Shown here: positions 47,148 to 58,345 of the stretch, piece after piece
Layout of the letters: each line of letters starts with the position of its first letter
Position numbering within the stretch: the stretch's first letter is position 1
Assembly: GCF_963678975.1 (NCBI RefSeq)
Contig: NC_089276.1
Location: 32,380,368-32,444,367 of the forward strand
From: Dysidea avara
Taxonomy: Eukaryota > Porifera > Demospongiae > Dictyoceratida > Dysideidae
Reading direction: 5' to 3'
Length of the DNA: 64,000 bases
The notes under the pieces: generated by a model
What the model was told of the DNA's origin: nothing
What the model saw: the letters and a program-made list of their open reading frames with translations, nothing else
The model's database searches: none
Made by a program: the position numbers and the translations under genes

Positions 47148-48025
47148 GCTCGTGCTATATGAAAAATAAAGTACTTGGTGTTTGGCCTCGATGCTAATAA
47201 AGCACGAGGCGAAATAAAGCATATAGCGCTTGGCCTCGATGCTAATAAAGCACAAGGTGAAACCTTGTGCTTTATTAGCATGAAGGCCAAGCGCCGAGCG
47301 CTTTATTTTTCATATGGCATGAGCAAGGCTATGCTTTAAATGATTTATGGAACTTTCTAGTCATGTAGTTTCACCCAATACACTATATAGGACTCATAAT
47401 TAACATGCGTTGCACGAACTATTAGCAGCCTGAATGCACACCAACTAGTTTAACAAAGTAACTCATGCGTAGTTCACCATAGTTCGGTATGAAAGATGTT
47501 CATTGCATATTTTGGCAGGTTTTGCTCGCAACTCACAATTGATTCTATTGTGAGTCACATGGCAAAATATCTCCATGATATCTCCAGGACTTGTCCATTT
47601 ACATTAACAAACGTAACAGCAATGTTACCTTCTCCCACCCATCATCGAAGCATTTAGATATGCCTATAAAAGATATCCAGTGGTAGAACTCGTATTGGCT
47701 GGGGTGATTGATCACTCAGCATGGCGAGGCTATCAGCCTTCATCTACGTGGGTGATTAGTCATACTCGATGAGTCCCGCAGGCTCCCCGCAGGCTCCCCG
47801 CAGGCTATTAGCCTGCACTAAGGCATGTGGGCAACTGTGCTTCATTGCCCACAAAGAGTGCTTTATAGGACTGCAAAGAGTGCTTTATTCGTTCAATAAA
47901 GCACTCTTTGCAGTGCAATAAAGCACTCTTTGTGGTCATGAAGCACTGTTGGCCGGCTGAGAGTGTACTTTATGAACTTTAAAGCACAGTATTTCCTTTG
48001 ATCTCACCCACACAAATGTTTTTGC
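47148..48025 (-). mobile_element. Relative of the TTATAG-flanked element, reversed
   Basis: Reverse complement of much of 27742-28460 (AAGCACTCTTT clusters at 47850-47940, TGAGTCACAT region at 47550-47570). At its left end the terminal part is present in both orientations, forming a foldback (47148-47345) around AAGCACAAGG-tgaaa-CCTTGTGCTT. Exact ends and target duplication are not clear. Confidence 0.6.
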
Positions 48026-48208
48026 TCACATGAGCACATACAGACAAACAGAGGTAGCTGGAACACAACCACACATGGTTTTATTACGAAAATAATTTTA
48101 GTAAACCAGACGCACACCCCAAGCCGGCTGAGGGGGCATGCCTGGTTTTGAAATGTCTAAAGTGCGTGGGCCAGCAAAGACGTAACATATTGGGTACCAC
48201 TGATCACA

Positions 48209-48276
48209 CAAAACACTCACTAGTGTGGGACTAGTTAAACATTGTATTGTGTATTCAAGGCTCATTGGAGCCTGGC
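48209..48276 (+). repeat. Core repeat, copy i
   Basis: Lacks TTGAAT after the first hairpin. Spacer GCATGTTTTCGTATGCAG, as in copy e. Confidence 0.82.
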
Positions 48277-48486
48277 AAAAATTTGCATGTTTTCGTATGC
48301 AGTTACTGTTAGTCAAGTTTCAATATAGTAATACATGTACAAACTGATTGTGGGTTTTACTTTTATCACTAATAGTTTCCTAACAACTAAGTTATTCACT
48401 AATTGGAAGGACAACTACACAAAGTAAATATGTGAGGAATGCATAAGTTTCTTAATCACAAAAAACACTCCAACAAAGGTTTCCTC

Positions 48487-48559
48487 AAAACACTCACTAG
48501 TGTGGGACTAGTTTGAATTAAACATTGTATTGTGTATTCAAGGCTCATTGGAGCCTGCC
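48487..48559 (+). repeat. Core repeat, copy j
   Basis: Both hairpins intact. Spacer TGTAAGGAATTATACATGTG. Confidence 0.85.
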
Positions 48560-49102
48560 AAACATTCTGTAAGGAATTATACATGTGCTAAGAAGCCATT
48601 AGTCAAGTTTCACTCACTAATTATATAGTAATACATATACAAACTGATTGTGGGTTTTGGCTTTATTACTAATAGTCCTATTAACTCAGTTATCTATTAT
48701 TCGCAAAATTTCAAATACTGAAGTTTTCCTGTGTATTGGGTAAACAATAGCGACATGGCTAATACTTTGTACACCTGGAATGCATTGAGTTTTTGTTTCA
48801 AAAGCTGAGATGAAACAGAGCTTAACAACGGAGCTGCTTATAAAACTATTCATCAAGGTAATTAGAATATTTAAGTTTGAATGGTTGCTAGGATTAATAA
48901 AGTGAACAGGAATTGTTGGAGACAATGGAGAGTAGTTAGCTGGAGAGAACATTTAGCTCTCACGTGCATGGGGATTAGTTCTTGTGAAAGAGAGTAGACA
49001 GTTGCTATGACATCGTGTACTAGAACAAAATCCCAGGATAGCTAGCAGGACAAGTGAAATAGTATATGGCCTGGATTTTAGAGAACAGCTTGTAACAATA
49101 TA

Positions 49103-49249
49103 TCTAATCCAAAACAGCCAAGCTGTAAAAAAAGGGTGCGGCCCTCAAAAAGGCTATGGTGAAAAAAGATGTGAAATCCAAGGTGGCGGCCAAGAAATGG
49201 CTGTGATGGTAGGTTAATGGTAAAAATTTTAATAACGACAATTCAGGTG
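49103..49249 (+). repeat. Half of a terminal foldback (torn)
   Basis: One arm only, from A|TCTAATCCAAAACAGCC to ATTCAGGTG. The missing arm is at 60384-60565, near-identical and in the same direction, which is only possible if the DNA between has been inverted. Confidence 0.85.
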
Positions 49250-49799
49250 TATAGTTAAACTCACCAATTGCGACTAAATTCCTTCAACACGAAAAGACAA
49301 GTAATGAGACAACCTAGGAGACAACAGCCACACAAGCCTATTCTGGTGCATTTATTTAGTAGTAATATAAATTTTAAAGGCGTTTATTTACAACAGGACA
49401 TAATTACGCGTCCCTCTATTGTCTCTGTACATACTTGCCTTTTCTTTACTATTCTCATTTCATTTCACAAGATCTCTTGGCAGGGGCGTAGCTTCTTCAC
49501 TTGAATTAGTCAATGCTTGAAGTAGATTGAGATACTCTAATAGAACAGTCACATTTCTACAAGTGCCATATTTTTATATTGTAAAGTGTGTAAGTAGCTA
49601 GTAATTTAAACTTATACAATCTGATGCTAAGCAGAAGTTGTAACTATGCTAAATATTGATTGTTGTGTTACAGCTGTTTTGTGACTGCTCTAATAGAGTA
49701 TTTTGATCGTTTCAATGCAGTACAAGATGAAAGGCAAAGTGTTGTTAAGGGTTTACTAGTTAAAATGGGTGTTAGTTGACTGCAGTTGCATGCCACTAA
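49250..49799. other. Stretch without a gene
   Basis: Contains the GAGATACTCTAATAGAAC motif at 49530-49552 and a GACTGCTCTAATAGAGTA motif at 49682. The frame 49268-49504 shows no domain. Confidence 0.45.
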
Positions 49800-49990
49800 C
49801 AGGGCCGTCCAGAGAAAATAGAGGGCCCAGGGAAAAGAGTTAAAGAGGGGCCCAGGGGCAAGGAAGGGTCTAGATCCTGACTGCTCTATTAGAGTATATC
49901 GATCTTTCTTTAAACAGGTATTCAAGTGGCCCCTTTTGGGCTGTGGTAGGGGGCAAAATACCCCAGTTACCCCCAATGTGGGTGGCCCTG
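49800..49990. mobile_element. 191-bp hAT MITE
   Basis: Ends CAGGGCCGTCC and GGTGGCCCTG, with a perfect 8-bp duplication GCCACTAA (49792-49799, 49991-49998). It contains the CTCTATTAGAGTAT motif near 49883. Confidence 0.85.
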
Positions 49991-50114
49991 GCCACTAAAA
50001 TTACAGTTATATTTTAATATTCTGTCACTGTAATCTGGGGTTTCTGTCAAAACCATGGAAACTCACCTACTGTTATCAACAGTGCATTGCTTATTCTAAC
50101 AAAAAGTATTGAAA

Positions 50115-50743
50115 TCCCATCCAAAAACAGCTTATAGCTGTAAAAAAAGTGCACATCCAAGTAAAGCAGAGTTAACTGCGACAAAAAGTAATGATATCAT
50201 TATGCGGCCATGTGCGAGGTGTGCAAGTTGTAAAATTAATATTAGCTAATCAGATAATACAATGTTATTGTTAAAGTGTTAATGAGAACTATGTGATGCT
50301 GCTAGTTTTTAAGTGTGTGAGCATCTTCATAAATGCCACATAAATTTAATTCTCAATTAAGCAATGTGTATAGATTCTCTGATAGTAATAAATAGTTTGA
50401 GTTTGGCCGCCTTTCCTGTATACAGCAATGCTACGAACAAAGGAAAGGTGGCCAAACTCAAACTATTTATTACTATCAGAGAATCTATACACATTGCTTT
50501 ATTGAGAATTAAATTTATGTGGCATTTATGAAGATGCGCACACACTTAAAAACTAGCAGCATCACATAGTTCTCATTAACACTTTAACAATAACATTGTA
50601 TTATCTGATTAGCTAATATTAATTTTACAACTTGCACACCTCGCACATGGCCGCATTATAATATCATTACTTTTTGTCGCAGTTAACTCTGCTTTACTTG
50701 GACGCACACTTTTTTTACAGCTATAAGCTGTTTTTGGATGGGA
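50115..50743. repeat. Giant foldback, 629 bp
   Basis: Inverted arms of about 300 bp: TCCCATCCAAAAACAGC at the left, its complement at 50743, centre near 50425. Bordered A50114|TC...GA|T50744, the same context as the head-satellite-hairpin elements, and with the same subterminal plan (small ACAGC/AGCTGT stem, then AAAAAAAGTG). It looks like a solo relative of their terminal hairpin. Confidence 0.88.
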
Positions 50744-51039
50744 TAACTGTTTCATTTAAGACTGATAAGCTTTCCAGCAACAAACACTAGAATTGTGCAT
50801 ATTTGTATGGCTTCTCGTAGCGCTTGCTGTAGAGTGAGCAATAAGCCACTGCCACTGAACAGCCACATGGATAACGTAGAAAACCAATATTATAATCCAT
50901 TTATGTACAAACTATTGCTGTATAAATATTGGTATCGATATCAGTCTACCTACTGTTCTGTACCGATGCCGATATTGGCAAAAAATGCCATATTGGTGGC
51001 CAATATTTTGGCCAATCCGATTATCGGTACAGCTCTAGT
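50744..51039. other. Short unassigned stretch with a decayed MITE-like part
   Basis: 50935-51035 has inverted words GTACCGAT...ATCGGTAC and GGCCAATATTTTGGCC, typical of a small foldback MITE. No clear target duplication. Confidence 0.4.
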
Positions 51040-52862
51040 ATGTAGTGGATAGTGTGTGTTTGTGTTGTGTATGTAGTAAGCAAATCTCATGTAGCTTGTT
51101 AATAATTGTATCATGTTAAATCTCAACTCTGTATATCAGACAGCTCACCATGTACTGAATGGTTCAAGTTATAGTGTTGCAGACTAGTTTTCCTTTGGTC
51201 CCTATGGATCATGTGATGCACGACAGTGTCTGTCGTATGACTGTTTTAGGGATCATGCAGAACTGGGCTTGTCCAGGCAAAAATATTACCCAAAATCCAG
51301 CCTCAATTTCCCTTTATGACAACTTGGCAGTATTGGTTAGGCGCAGCCAAGCTCAAAAATATCTTCAGACCAATCCCAAACCCTTCCAATAAGTTTCTAT
51401 GGAAATTTAAAAGTTTTCTATTTGACAGAATTTTATTCTAACTAACTAACTGATACCTTCAGCTCAACAATGGATATAGTTATGGGCTTGATTTCTTCAC
51501 TGTTTGACGTTGCTTCATCCTGAGATGTGCTTTTTCACCAACTGCAGTACATACTATGCATGCATCATGGACTTGCGTTTGTCCTGCTTTGTATTCTAGT
51601 AATTTTTGCTGACAATGCAAGGTGTCAATTTGCAACAGTGCAATGCAGCTTCCCTGTGGCCATGTTGGTATCTCACCCATATTTTCTGTGTGAATGGATT
51701 GATTGCAGAGATGCTTCTTGTACTGTTCTTCATTTGTAAAGCTGTGTTACAGGCGAAAGCAAAGTGTAATTGCCTCCGTTCAATCTTGAGTAGTTGGGGC
51801 TCGTGAATCGTCCATATACTGTATTCCGTGGAGACTGGATTGATTGCAGATGTGCTTTTCCTACTGTTCTTTGTTTATAGCACTTTATAACTGAGTGAAC
51901 ATAGCTGATAGGAAGTATAATGGCTATTTCACTTTCGAGTCATTAATTGATACCTGAGCTAAATAGAACTAAAAGATGTATCAAGCCCTGTTGAGCCCCT
52001 TGTCTGCTTTTTATACAGGGTATATTCAGCTCATGTGTAATACTTTTAGTACTTGTGCAACATTATTACACGTTCACATCACTATTACACGTTTATGTGG
52101 TCTTGTTGTACCCCCTGAGTTATTAGGACAACTATTAGTAATAAAACTAAAACCCACAATCAGTTTGTACAAGTCAAGAACAACCACAAGCAAGACTTAG
52201 TGATTTGTTTGTTTCACCCTGCACTGGCCACTTGATTGAAATTAGAAGAAGTGAAAGCAGAGTCAAAACTATAGCAGTTGGCCACTTAGTTTTCTAGGAA
52301 TAAAGATGCTAATAGCTACCTCCCTTGTTAGCAGTTAAACTCACCAGTATAGTGTGATGAAGAACACTAGCTAGCTATGTTGGTTGCACTATAGTTTTGT
52401 TGACAATACTTTGTTTACAATATTGTAGTGGCTATAATAATAAATTCTTGTGTGCATATAGTAACAACAAACTAACATATGTGTGATTAACCAGATGTCT
52501 GTTAGACTTTTGTTTGAGTTTCTTTGTGAATAGGAAACTCCTGCATTGTTCACATATCACTTTCTAACATTTAGTAAAACTAAGTATCTACTGTTTGTAT
52601 GTGTAGCTGTAATGTTTCGAATAGTGGATAACTTAAGTTTTAGGACAACTACTAATAATAAAACTAAAACCCACGATCAGTTTGTACATGTAAATAAGTA
52701 GTGAGTGAAACTAGAATAACCAGAATCAGTTTGTACATGTATATAAGTAGCGAGTGAAACTAGATTAATGGTTCTTCTCATACTGTCTATTGCATTTATG
52801 CATAATTTTTGGAAGGCTCCAATGAGCCTTGAGTGCGTAATACAATGTTTAATTCAAACTAG
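51040..52862 (-). repeat. Third block, inverted part A
   Basis: Reverse complement of modules J and R2 and of the neighbouring stretch (14400-16000 and 31100-32700). It ends in the first conserved half of a core repeat (52800-52862), which the hAT-like element interrupts. Confidence 0.8.
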
Positions 52863-55800
52863 CAGAGCCTGAAATTACGGTCGGACATCGGACAATTTCC
52901 AGCCATTTTTAGTGTTTGTCAGAACAACTACCGATTTGCGCGGACATAACGTCCGAACCATTAAAAACAACCTATCTTGCAATATTAAACCGCTGCGTGG
53001 CTTCACTGAAAACGTCTTCAACGCTAGCGCGCATCAGAATCGTGAGAGAATCGCCATCAATCGATCGATAACTATATAGCACACGCACGTGAGTAACTGT
53101 GTGCCAATTTTTTACGAACAAATTGTTTTTCCTCGTGGCAGTTAATAGCAGTCGAAAGCTTAGCAAATCCAGTGCAAGTATAGTTTTAGGTACTGCCTAG
53201 TTGTTTTTTCGAGTGAACTTTGTTTGTTTATTGTAAACTAGCTGCGTTTCCTGATATTGCATAAGTTTGTAGCTAACTAATCATATTGCAGCTAATGCAT
53301 GCAGTTATGCTCGCCAAACCGCTTTATTTGTAGTGCCTCTGGAACAAGAAAGCCTAGCATGCTTTGCGTAGTGTTTACAGCTTTTTGTAAAAGGGTTTCT
53401 AGGCCATCAGATGAGTGAAATATAAAATTATGCTTCAAAATTAAAATAATGATTAGCTAGCTAGAGCTAGCTAGCTAAGCCTGGCTTAAAAAAAACAAAC
53501 AGTTTGGCCAGCAAAAACACGTAGCTGCAGCTAGCTGGCTGTTTGTGGTGACTTGCTATGTTAGCGGCTTCACTTTATAGGTTCAACACGCTATCTTTGA
53601 CGGTTAGCTGGGGCGTCTAGTCCTTGGCTAACATGTACACCAATGTCTAAGAGGAGTTACAGAACTAGCTGTGATGGTGACGGAAGTTCCTCTGCAAAGC
53701 ATCGAAAAGTGAAAGTCAGCACCTTTCGGAAATGGCTCAGGGACTATGACCGTGAGTACCAGACTTTAACCTGGCTGGATTCGGAAACATCTTGGGATAA
53801 CGGAGAGAAAATAGTAGAGAAACTAAAGTGTAAAAAATGTACAAAATACAGGGATAGAATAATTAGTAGGAAAAATTTCAGTGGAAAGTGGATCGAAGGA
53901 TCAGAGAGTGTGCGTACAACCAATGTTGTTGATCACGCCAAGTCAGACCAGCACCTTTATGCCATGAAACTTCAGCAACTGGAGGAAGCCCAAAGCTGGG
54001 ATGGAGATACTACTACACTCATGCCAATAGTTCAATCACTTTGTGTTATTTCAGAGGAAGAGCGCCAAAAGCTGAGGATGAAGTTTGACACTGCTTATTT
54101 TGTGGCAACCGAGCATATTGCCTATCAGAAATATCCCAAATTATGTGAGTTACAAATGAAACATGGTGTAAACTTGGGTAGCTCATACTTAAATGAAAAT
54201 GTGGCAAAAGAGTTTGTGAAATATATTGCTGAATCCAAACTCCAGTCGGTGTTATCATTTGTTCAAAATTCCACTTTCTTCTCCCTCCTGATGGATGGGT
54301 CCACCGATGCATCAAACTCGGAGAATGAAGTATTGTTTGTCATGTGGTGTGATGTCAACAGTGATGACCACATGATACACACCAGAATGACTTACCTGTC
54401 AATGCATACACCACTCCACACCAACGCAGAAGGTCTCTTTGAGTCGCTACAGCAAGGGCTCCAATTGTTGGGTATATCATGTGTTACACAAGAAGTGTGC
54501 AGCAATTTGGTAGGAATTGCTACAGATGGAGCATCTTCCAATGTTGCTGCTAATGGTTTGCAGGGATTAGTACAAGAAAAGCTTCCCTGGGTGGTTTGGA
54601 TGTGGTGCCTGGCACATAGAACTGAACTAGCTATCAATAATGCCTTTTCAAGTACCCCTTGTTTCAAGCTTATAGATGACATGCTTCTGCGTTTATTCTA
54701 TCTTTATAAAAAATCTCCGAAAAAGTGCAGAGAATTAGCTAATGTTGTTCCTGATCTTAAGGAAGTTTATCAAATTGATGATCAGGGGGGAACCAAGTCT
54801 ATTCGAGCTTGTGGCACTCGATGGGTGTGCCACAAAGTTAGTGCTATGAAAAGGGTAATGGCCAAATTTGGGGCATATACAGCTCATCTCTGCACTTTGT
54901 CTGAGGATTCATCTATAAAGTCCGTAGATCGCAGCAAATTTATTGGGTATTTACACAAATGGGCTGATGCTAAATATATATTGGGATGTGCAGTGTTTGT
55001 TGATGTTGACCTCCTCTTACCATGTTCCATTTTTTCTAAAAGCATGCAAGCTGATGAGCTGGACATAGTCAGTGCACTTACATACTTACTTAAAACTGTG
55101 AAAGAAATTGACAAACTTAGGAAAAAACCAATATCCAAGTGGCAAATTTATTCTGCAATCCTTAAAAAAATTGTTTATGAAGATGGAAAGCACAAATATC
55201 AAGGGCAAGAAGTGAAGCGATTTTTTGAGGCAAAATCTTACTTTGAAAGCCACTACAAGGAATTTTGTCAGTTAGTAGTAGAGAATTTGCGTACATGACT
55301 ACAGTGGTCTGATATGCAGTTGTTTCGAGATGTGATGGTTGTTTTGGCTACACAAGGATGGGAGAAGATATTACAAGATGAACAAAATGATGTTGTTGAT
55401 ATTGAAGATGCTGGGGATGACGGCAATGATGATTCTCGGTCAGACTCCTTGGATGCAGTTGACAGGTTGGCTAACCACTTCAAGGTACCATTAGAAACTG
55501 CCGGTGCTGACATCAATGAGATACGAGAAGAATTCAAGTCAATGATAGAGTATGCCATTCAATTTATTTCTCTTTCCACAATGGACTACAAGTCAGCATG
55601 GTGGCGATTGTTTAATTGCCCAAATTCTTCGGAGTGGCAAAATGCACTTCTTTTGGCAAAAGTATTGTTTTCTTTGCCAGCTTCTAATGGCAAGCTGGAG
55701 AGAGCTTTTTCACAAGTAAACCTTATCAAAACCAGTAAGAGAAGTTCTCTCTCTCAAAGTAGTTTGAGCAACTTGGTAGCTTTGAATGTGGATAAAACTC

Positions 55801-56486
55801 CACTTGAAGACTTCTCAGCAGATTCCTCAATAGATTTGTGGTGGAAAGGTAAACAGAGAAGACCCTCTCATGCCCCACGGAAGCATTACAAAAAGCGCAG
55901 CTCTAAACGAAAAGAAGTCACAGCAGATAGCTTGGGGTATCAGTCATCAAGCACGTCAGCAGTGATTTTAACTCAGCCAGAAGATGATGTGGTAATCGTA
56001 GATGATGATGATGAGGCTGAAGAAGTTGAATATTATGGTGACGAAGAGGAGGATGATGAACAAGGGAAGTTTCTGCTTGATAATTGGGATGATTGGGTTT
56101 TGTAATTGACTTTCATTTTCACTTACTTGGTAAATAATATTTTTGTTGTTTAGTGCATTTGATGTACTGTTGTGTACAATTGTGATTTATCATTTATTGT
56201 TAAGTGATGTACTATCTACACTATTATTAATACTTTGTATATCATAATGTGTGATGTACTGTTACAGTGATAGATGCTAACTATACTATTATTTTGTCTG
56301 TCTGATGTACTGTTTATACAGTGTACAATGTATTATCTATACTATGATTTTGTGAGTGTAACCGCACTGTTTACAATGTAACAGATTGTGATGGTAATGT
56401 CAGACCAAGTATAAGAATGTCTGAACAGTTTTGGGTTTGTTCAGACACTTTGTCAGGACACTTTTAAAAAGTAATTTCAGACACTG
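52863..56486 (+). mobile_element. hAT-like autonomous transposon, nearly intact
   Basis: 3,624 bp. Ends CAGAGCCTGAAATTAC and, from the other side, CAGTGTCTGAAATTAC. Flanked by AACTAG (52857-52862, 56487-56492). The interrupted target is the ACTAGTGTGGGACTAGT hairpin of a core repeat, whose other half continues at 56487-56510. The 6-bp duplication is shorter than the usual hAT 8 bp but known in some hAT subgroups; a 2-bp loss is an alternative. It carries one transposase frame with a single stop. The leader of about 780 bp shows no other gene. Confidence 0.8.
53643..56105 (+). pseudogene. hAT-like transposase with one in-frame stop
   Basis: 821 codons in one frame, interrupted only by TGA at codon 552 (55296-55298); a CGA-to-TGA change would explain it. 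Order of parts: lysine-rich N-terminus; zinc finger C63-x2-C66...H98-x5-H104 (BED/TTF-like); RNase-H-like core with D218 (LLMDGSTD) and D295 (IATDGASSN); the C-x2-H signature C322/H325 (WCLAHR); after the stop, a dimerisation region with the conserved acidic residue near position 686 (GKLERAFS); and a strongly acidic tail rich in D/E. This layout is that of the ZNF862/KIAA1586-type hAT relatives. No frameshift is seen, so inactivation is recent, or readthrough is possible. The 551-residue upstream part alone would lack the C-terminal catalytic and dimerisation region. The start is the first ATG of the open frame. Confidence 0.85.
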
Positions 56487-57114
56487 AACTAGTCCTACAT
56501 TAGTGATAACTGATCAATGATAGAGTCTGCAATGCAGATAATTAAAATGACAATTATAGCTTTCTACCGTGATGCATATGTAGCTTAGAACAATGCTTTG
56601 AAGCTGTGGATGAAATAGCAATTGACAACTGCTGGTAACAAACGTTCAGAGACATCAATAATTGATGACTGGAAATGGCTAGAGAGCTTGATATAATTCA
56701 TTAATGCTGCAGAAAGTTTTGACACTCGTCACCCAGATGGTGAGAAGTTTCAGATTTTTCCATACTAACAGCATAGACAGACTATGCATCCAAGCTTATT
56801 GAAAACACTATGAGGTAGAGTTGGTAAGGCGGTCCGAATTGAAAGTTCATAACTCTCAGTCTGTTTTTTTCAAATAAGTAACCCTGTGCCAGGTACTCAG
56901 TGAAATATTTACTTATTGCTGTGCATACTTACCACAGCAACTCTGTATGTGAGTAGCAAATTTCATCCAGTTCTTTGTATGCGGAGGACAAAATTATAAA
57001 AATTGAATGTTCTTCTTGTGAAATACTATACATTCGATTACTGCTACTGACAAAGCAGCATGTTGCATACATTTTAGTACCTCAGTTTAACACTAATCGT
57101 CATATTCCACTATA
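56487..57114 (-). repeat. Third block, inverted part B
   Basis: The first bases complete the split core repeat (AACTAGTCCTACATTAGTG). From about 56620 the sequence is the reverse complement of 11845-13000, including part of the stretch missing from block 2 (12085-12725). It ends CCACTATA, the mirror of the flank at 11845. Confidence 0.78.
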
Positions 57115-57157
57115 TCAAGACGTCGGGCCCAAGAAGCCGGCGCGTAACACCCGTGAG

Positions 57158-57566
57158 AGAGAGAACCATCACTAATAATTGATGAGAAAACATGCATGAT
57201 TACAAACAAATTATATATTATGTGTTATGTGTCCTCGGACAACATGCGACCACATGTCTGACCAACAGTGGACAGCAGTGGGCATGGCAAGGAAAAAAAA
57301 AATTATATTTAAGTACAAAACTAAAGTTACAGCTTAAATTATATACAGATTAAAAACAGTCCGGGTTGATTGTCCATTCTTTAGAGTTCCTACCATAAAA
57401 TATTCTCTGTGAAGCAGAAATTGAGGCACTGGCCATCTTGAACAAAAGATTTCTAGCACTTCCCTTGGAAAATAGGGATACTTGCTGGGTAAAATTTATC
57501 ACATCCTTAATTGCAGCAATAGAACTAGGTTGAAAATGGCCCAAAACACTGACTTCCACAGTTCTG
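57158..57566 (-). other. Foreign 409-bp piece inside the head of copy 3
   Basis: Absent from the other three heads; the head sequence breaks after CACCCGTGAG and resumes at TATTGACAGG. No target duplication or inverted ends are seen. On the minus strand it looks like the last exon and 3' untranslated region of a gene (next entry), so it may be captured host DNA. Confidence 0.55.
57350..57563 (-). pseudogene. Terminal-exon-like fragment, unknown gene
   Basis: On the minus strand, after a CAG acceptor, about 71 codons read TVEVSVLGHFQPSSIAAIKD..., then ...LFKMASASISASQRIFYGR... and finish ...TINPDCF with a TAA stop. Composition is clearly protein-like (mixed helix, no low complexity) in contrast to the surrounding head. 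I do not recognise the family. The acceptor's branch and pyrimidine region would be supplied by the mobile element, so splicing of this fragment is doubtful. Most likely a captured exon of a host gene. Confidence 0.4.
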
Positions 57567-58345
57567 TATTGACAGGAAGAAAGAAAACATAGTTTTCGCA
57601 CCTCCGTAGCTCTGTGCTTCCTTGATGAAACAAGACGATTTTTGCTGTGGAAATGCCCTCCAACTGCAGCACTCCACATTCCAAATTTGAGCGAAATCGC
57701 GTTGCGCGTTCCTGAAATATGCGACTTCAAAAATTGGCTCAGTTTCTTCGTTTTTTTTTCCTTCTTATTTTTCTTTTTCTTGTCGCACACTTACAAAAAC
57801 TGCTATAAAACGCGAACGCCATATCCGATTGCCTTGAAATTTGGCACACAGAAGGGGAATATAAAGGCGCATCTCGGTACCAACTTTGGCTGGAATACGA
57901 TAAACAGGCAAAGAGTTATGAGCGATTATTCACGAAAAATAACACCAATATGTTGTCACGCCTACAAGGTAAACCGCGTATGGAAAGAAGCTGAAAATCG
58001 GTGGGTGAATAGGTTAACTATTGAACCTCAAACCTTTTGTGGTTTGAAAGAAATCGAGCTAAAAACCAGGAAGATACAACGAAAAAACCAACAGTGTGTA
58101 ACAATTACGCAATCGAGATTAGCTAATTAAAAAAACAAACGACTGCTTGCCACACCCACCAGATAAACCGCTTGAGGGTAATGCTTTGAAAATTGCTGTA
58201 CAGATGGAGTAATCATCTTAGAAAGGCTCTTCAATGGTGTAGAAGAATCAGACTTAAAGCCACGGAGTTATAACACGAAATCCAACTTGGTGTAGCAAGT
58301 GCGAGATCGAGATGCTCTAATAGAGCAGTCATCTTAATAGAGCAA
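57567..58345 (+). repeat. Head of copy 3, remaining part
   Basis: The most diverged head. The family frame is open here for 162 codons (57642-58130), with recognisable stretches such as KTRTPYPIALKFGTQKG and CHAYKVNR parallel to copies 1 and 2. It ends with CTCTAATAGAGCAGTCA before the satellite. Confidence 0.7.

Larger units (their letters stand above)
48040..49102 (+). repeat. Third block, left part
   Basis: Collinear with 27410-29170 (minus the 719-bp element) and, from 48487, with 11213-11844. It ends exactly where the torn head-satellite-hairpin element begins. Confidence 0.78.

Noticed and set aside
53643..55298. A complete 551-residue protein
   Set aside because: The frame continues past the TGA with the conserved C-terminal dimerisation and catalytic region, so this is the first part of a broken transposase.
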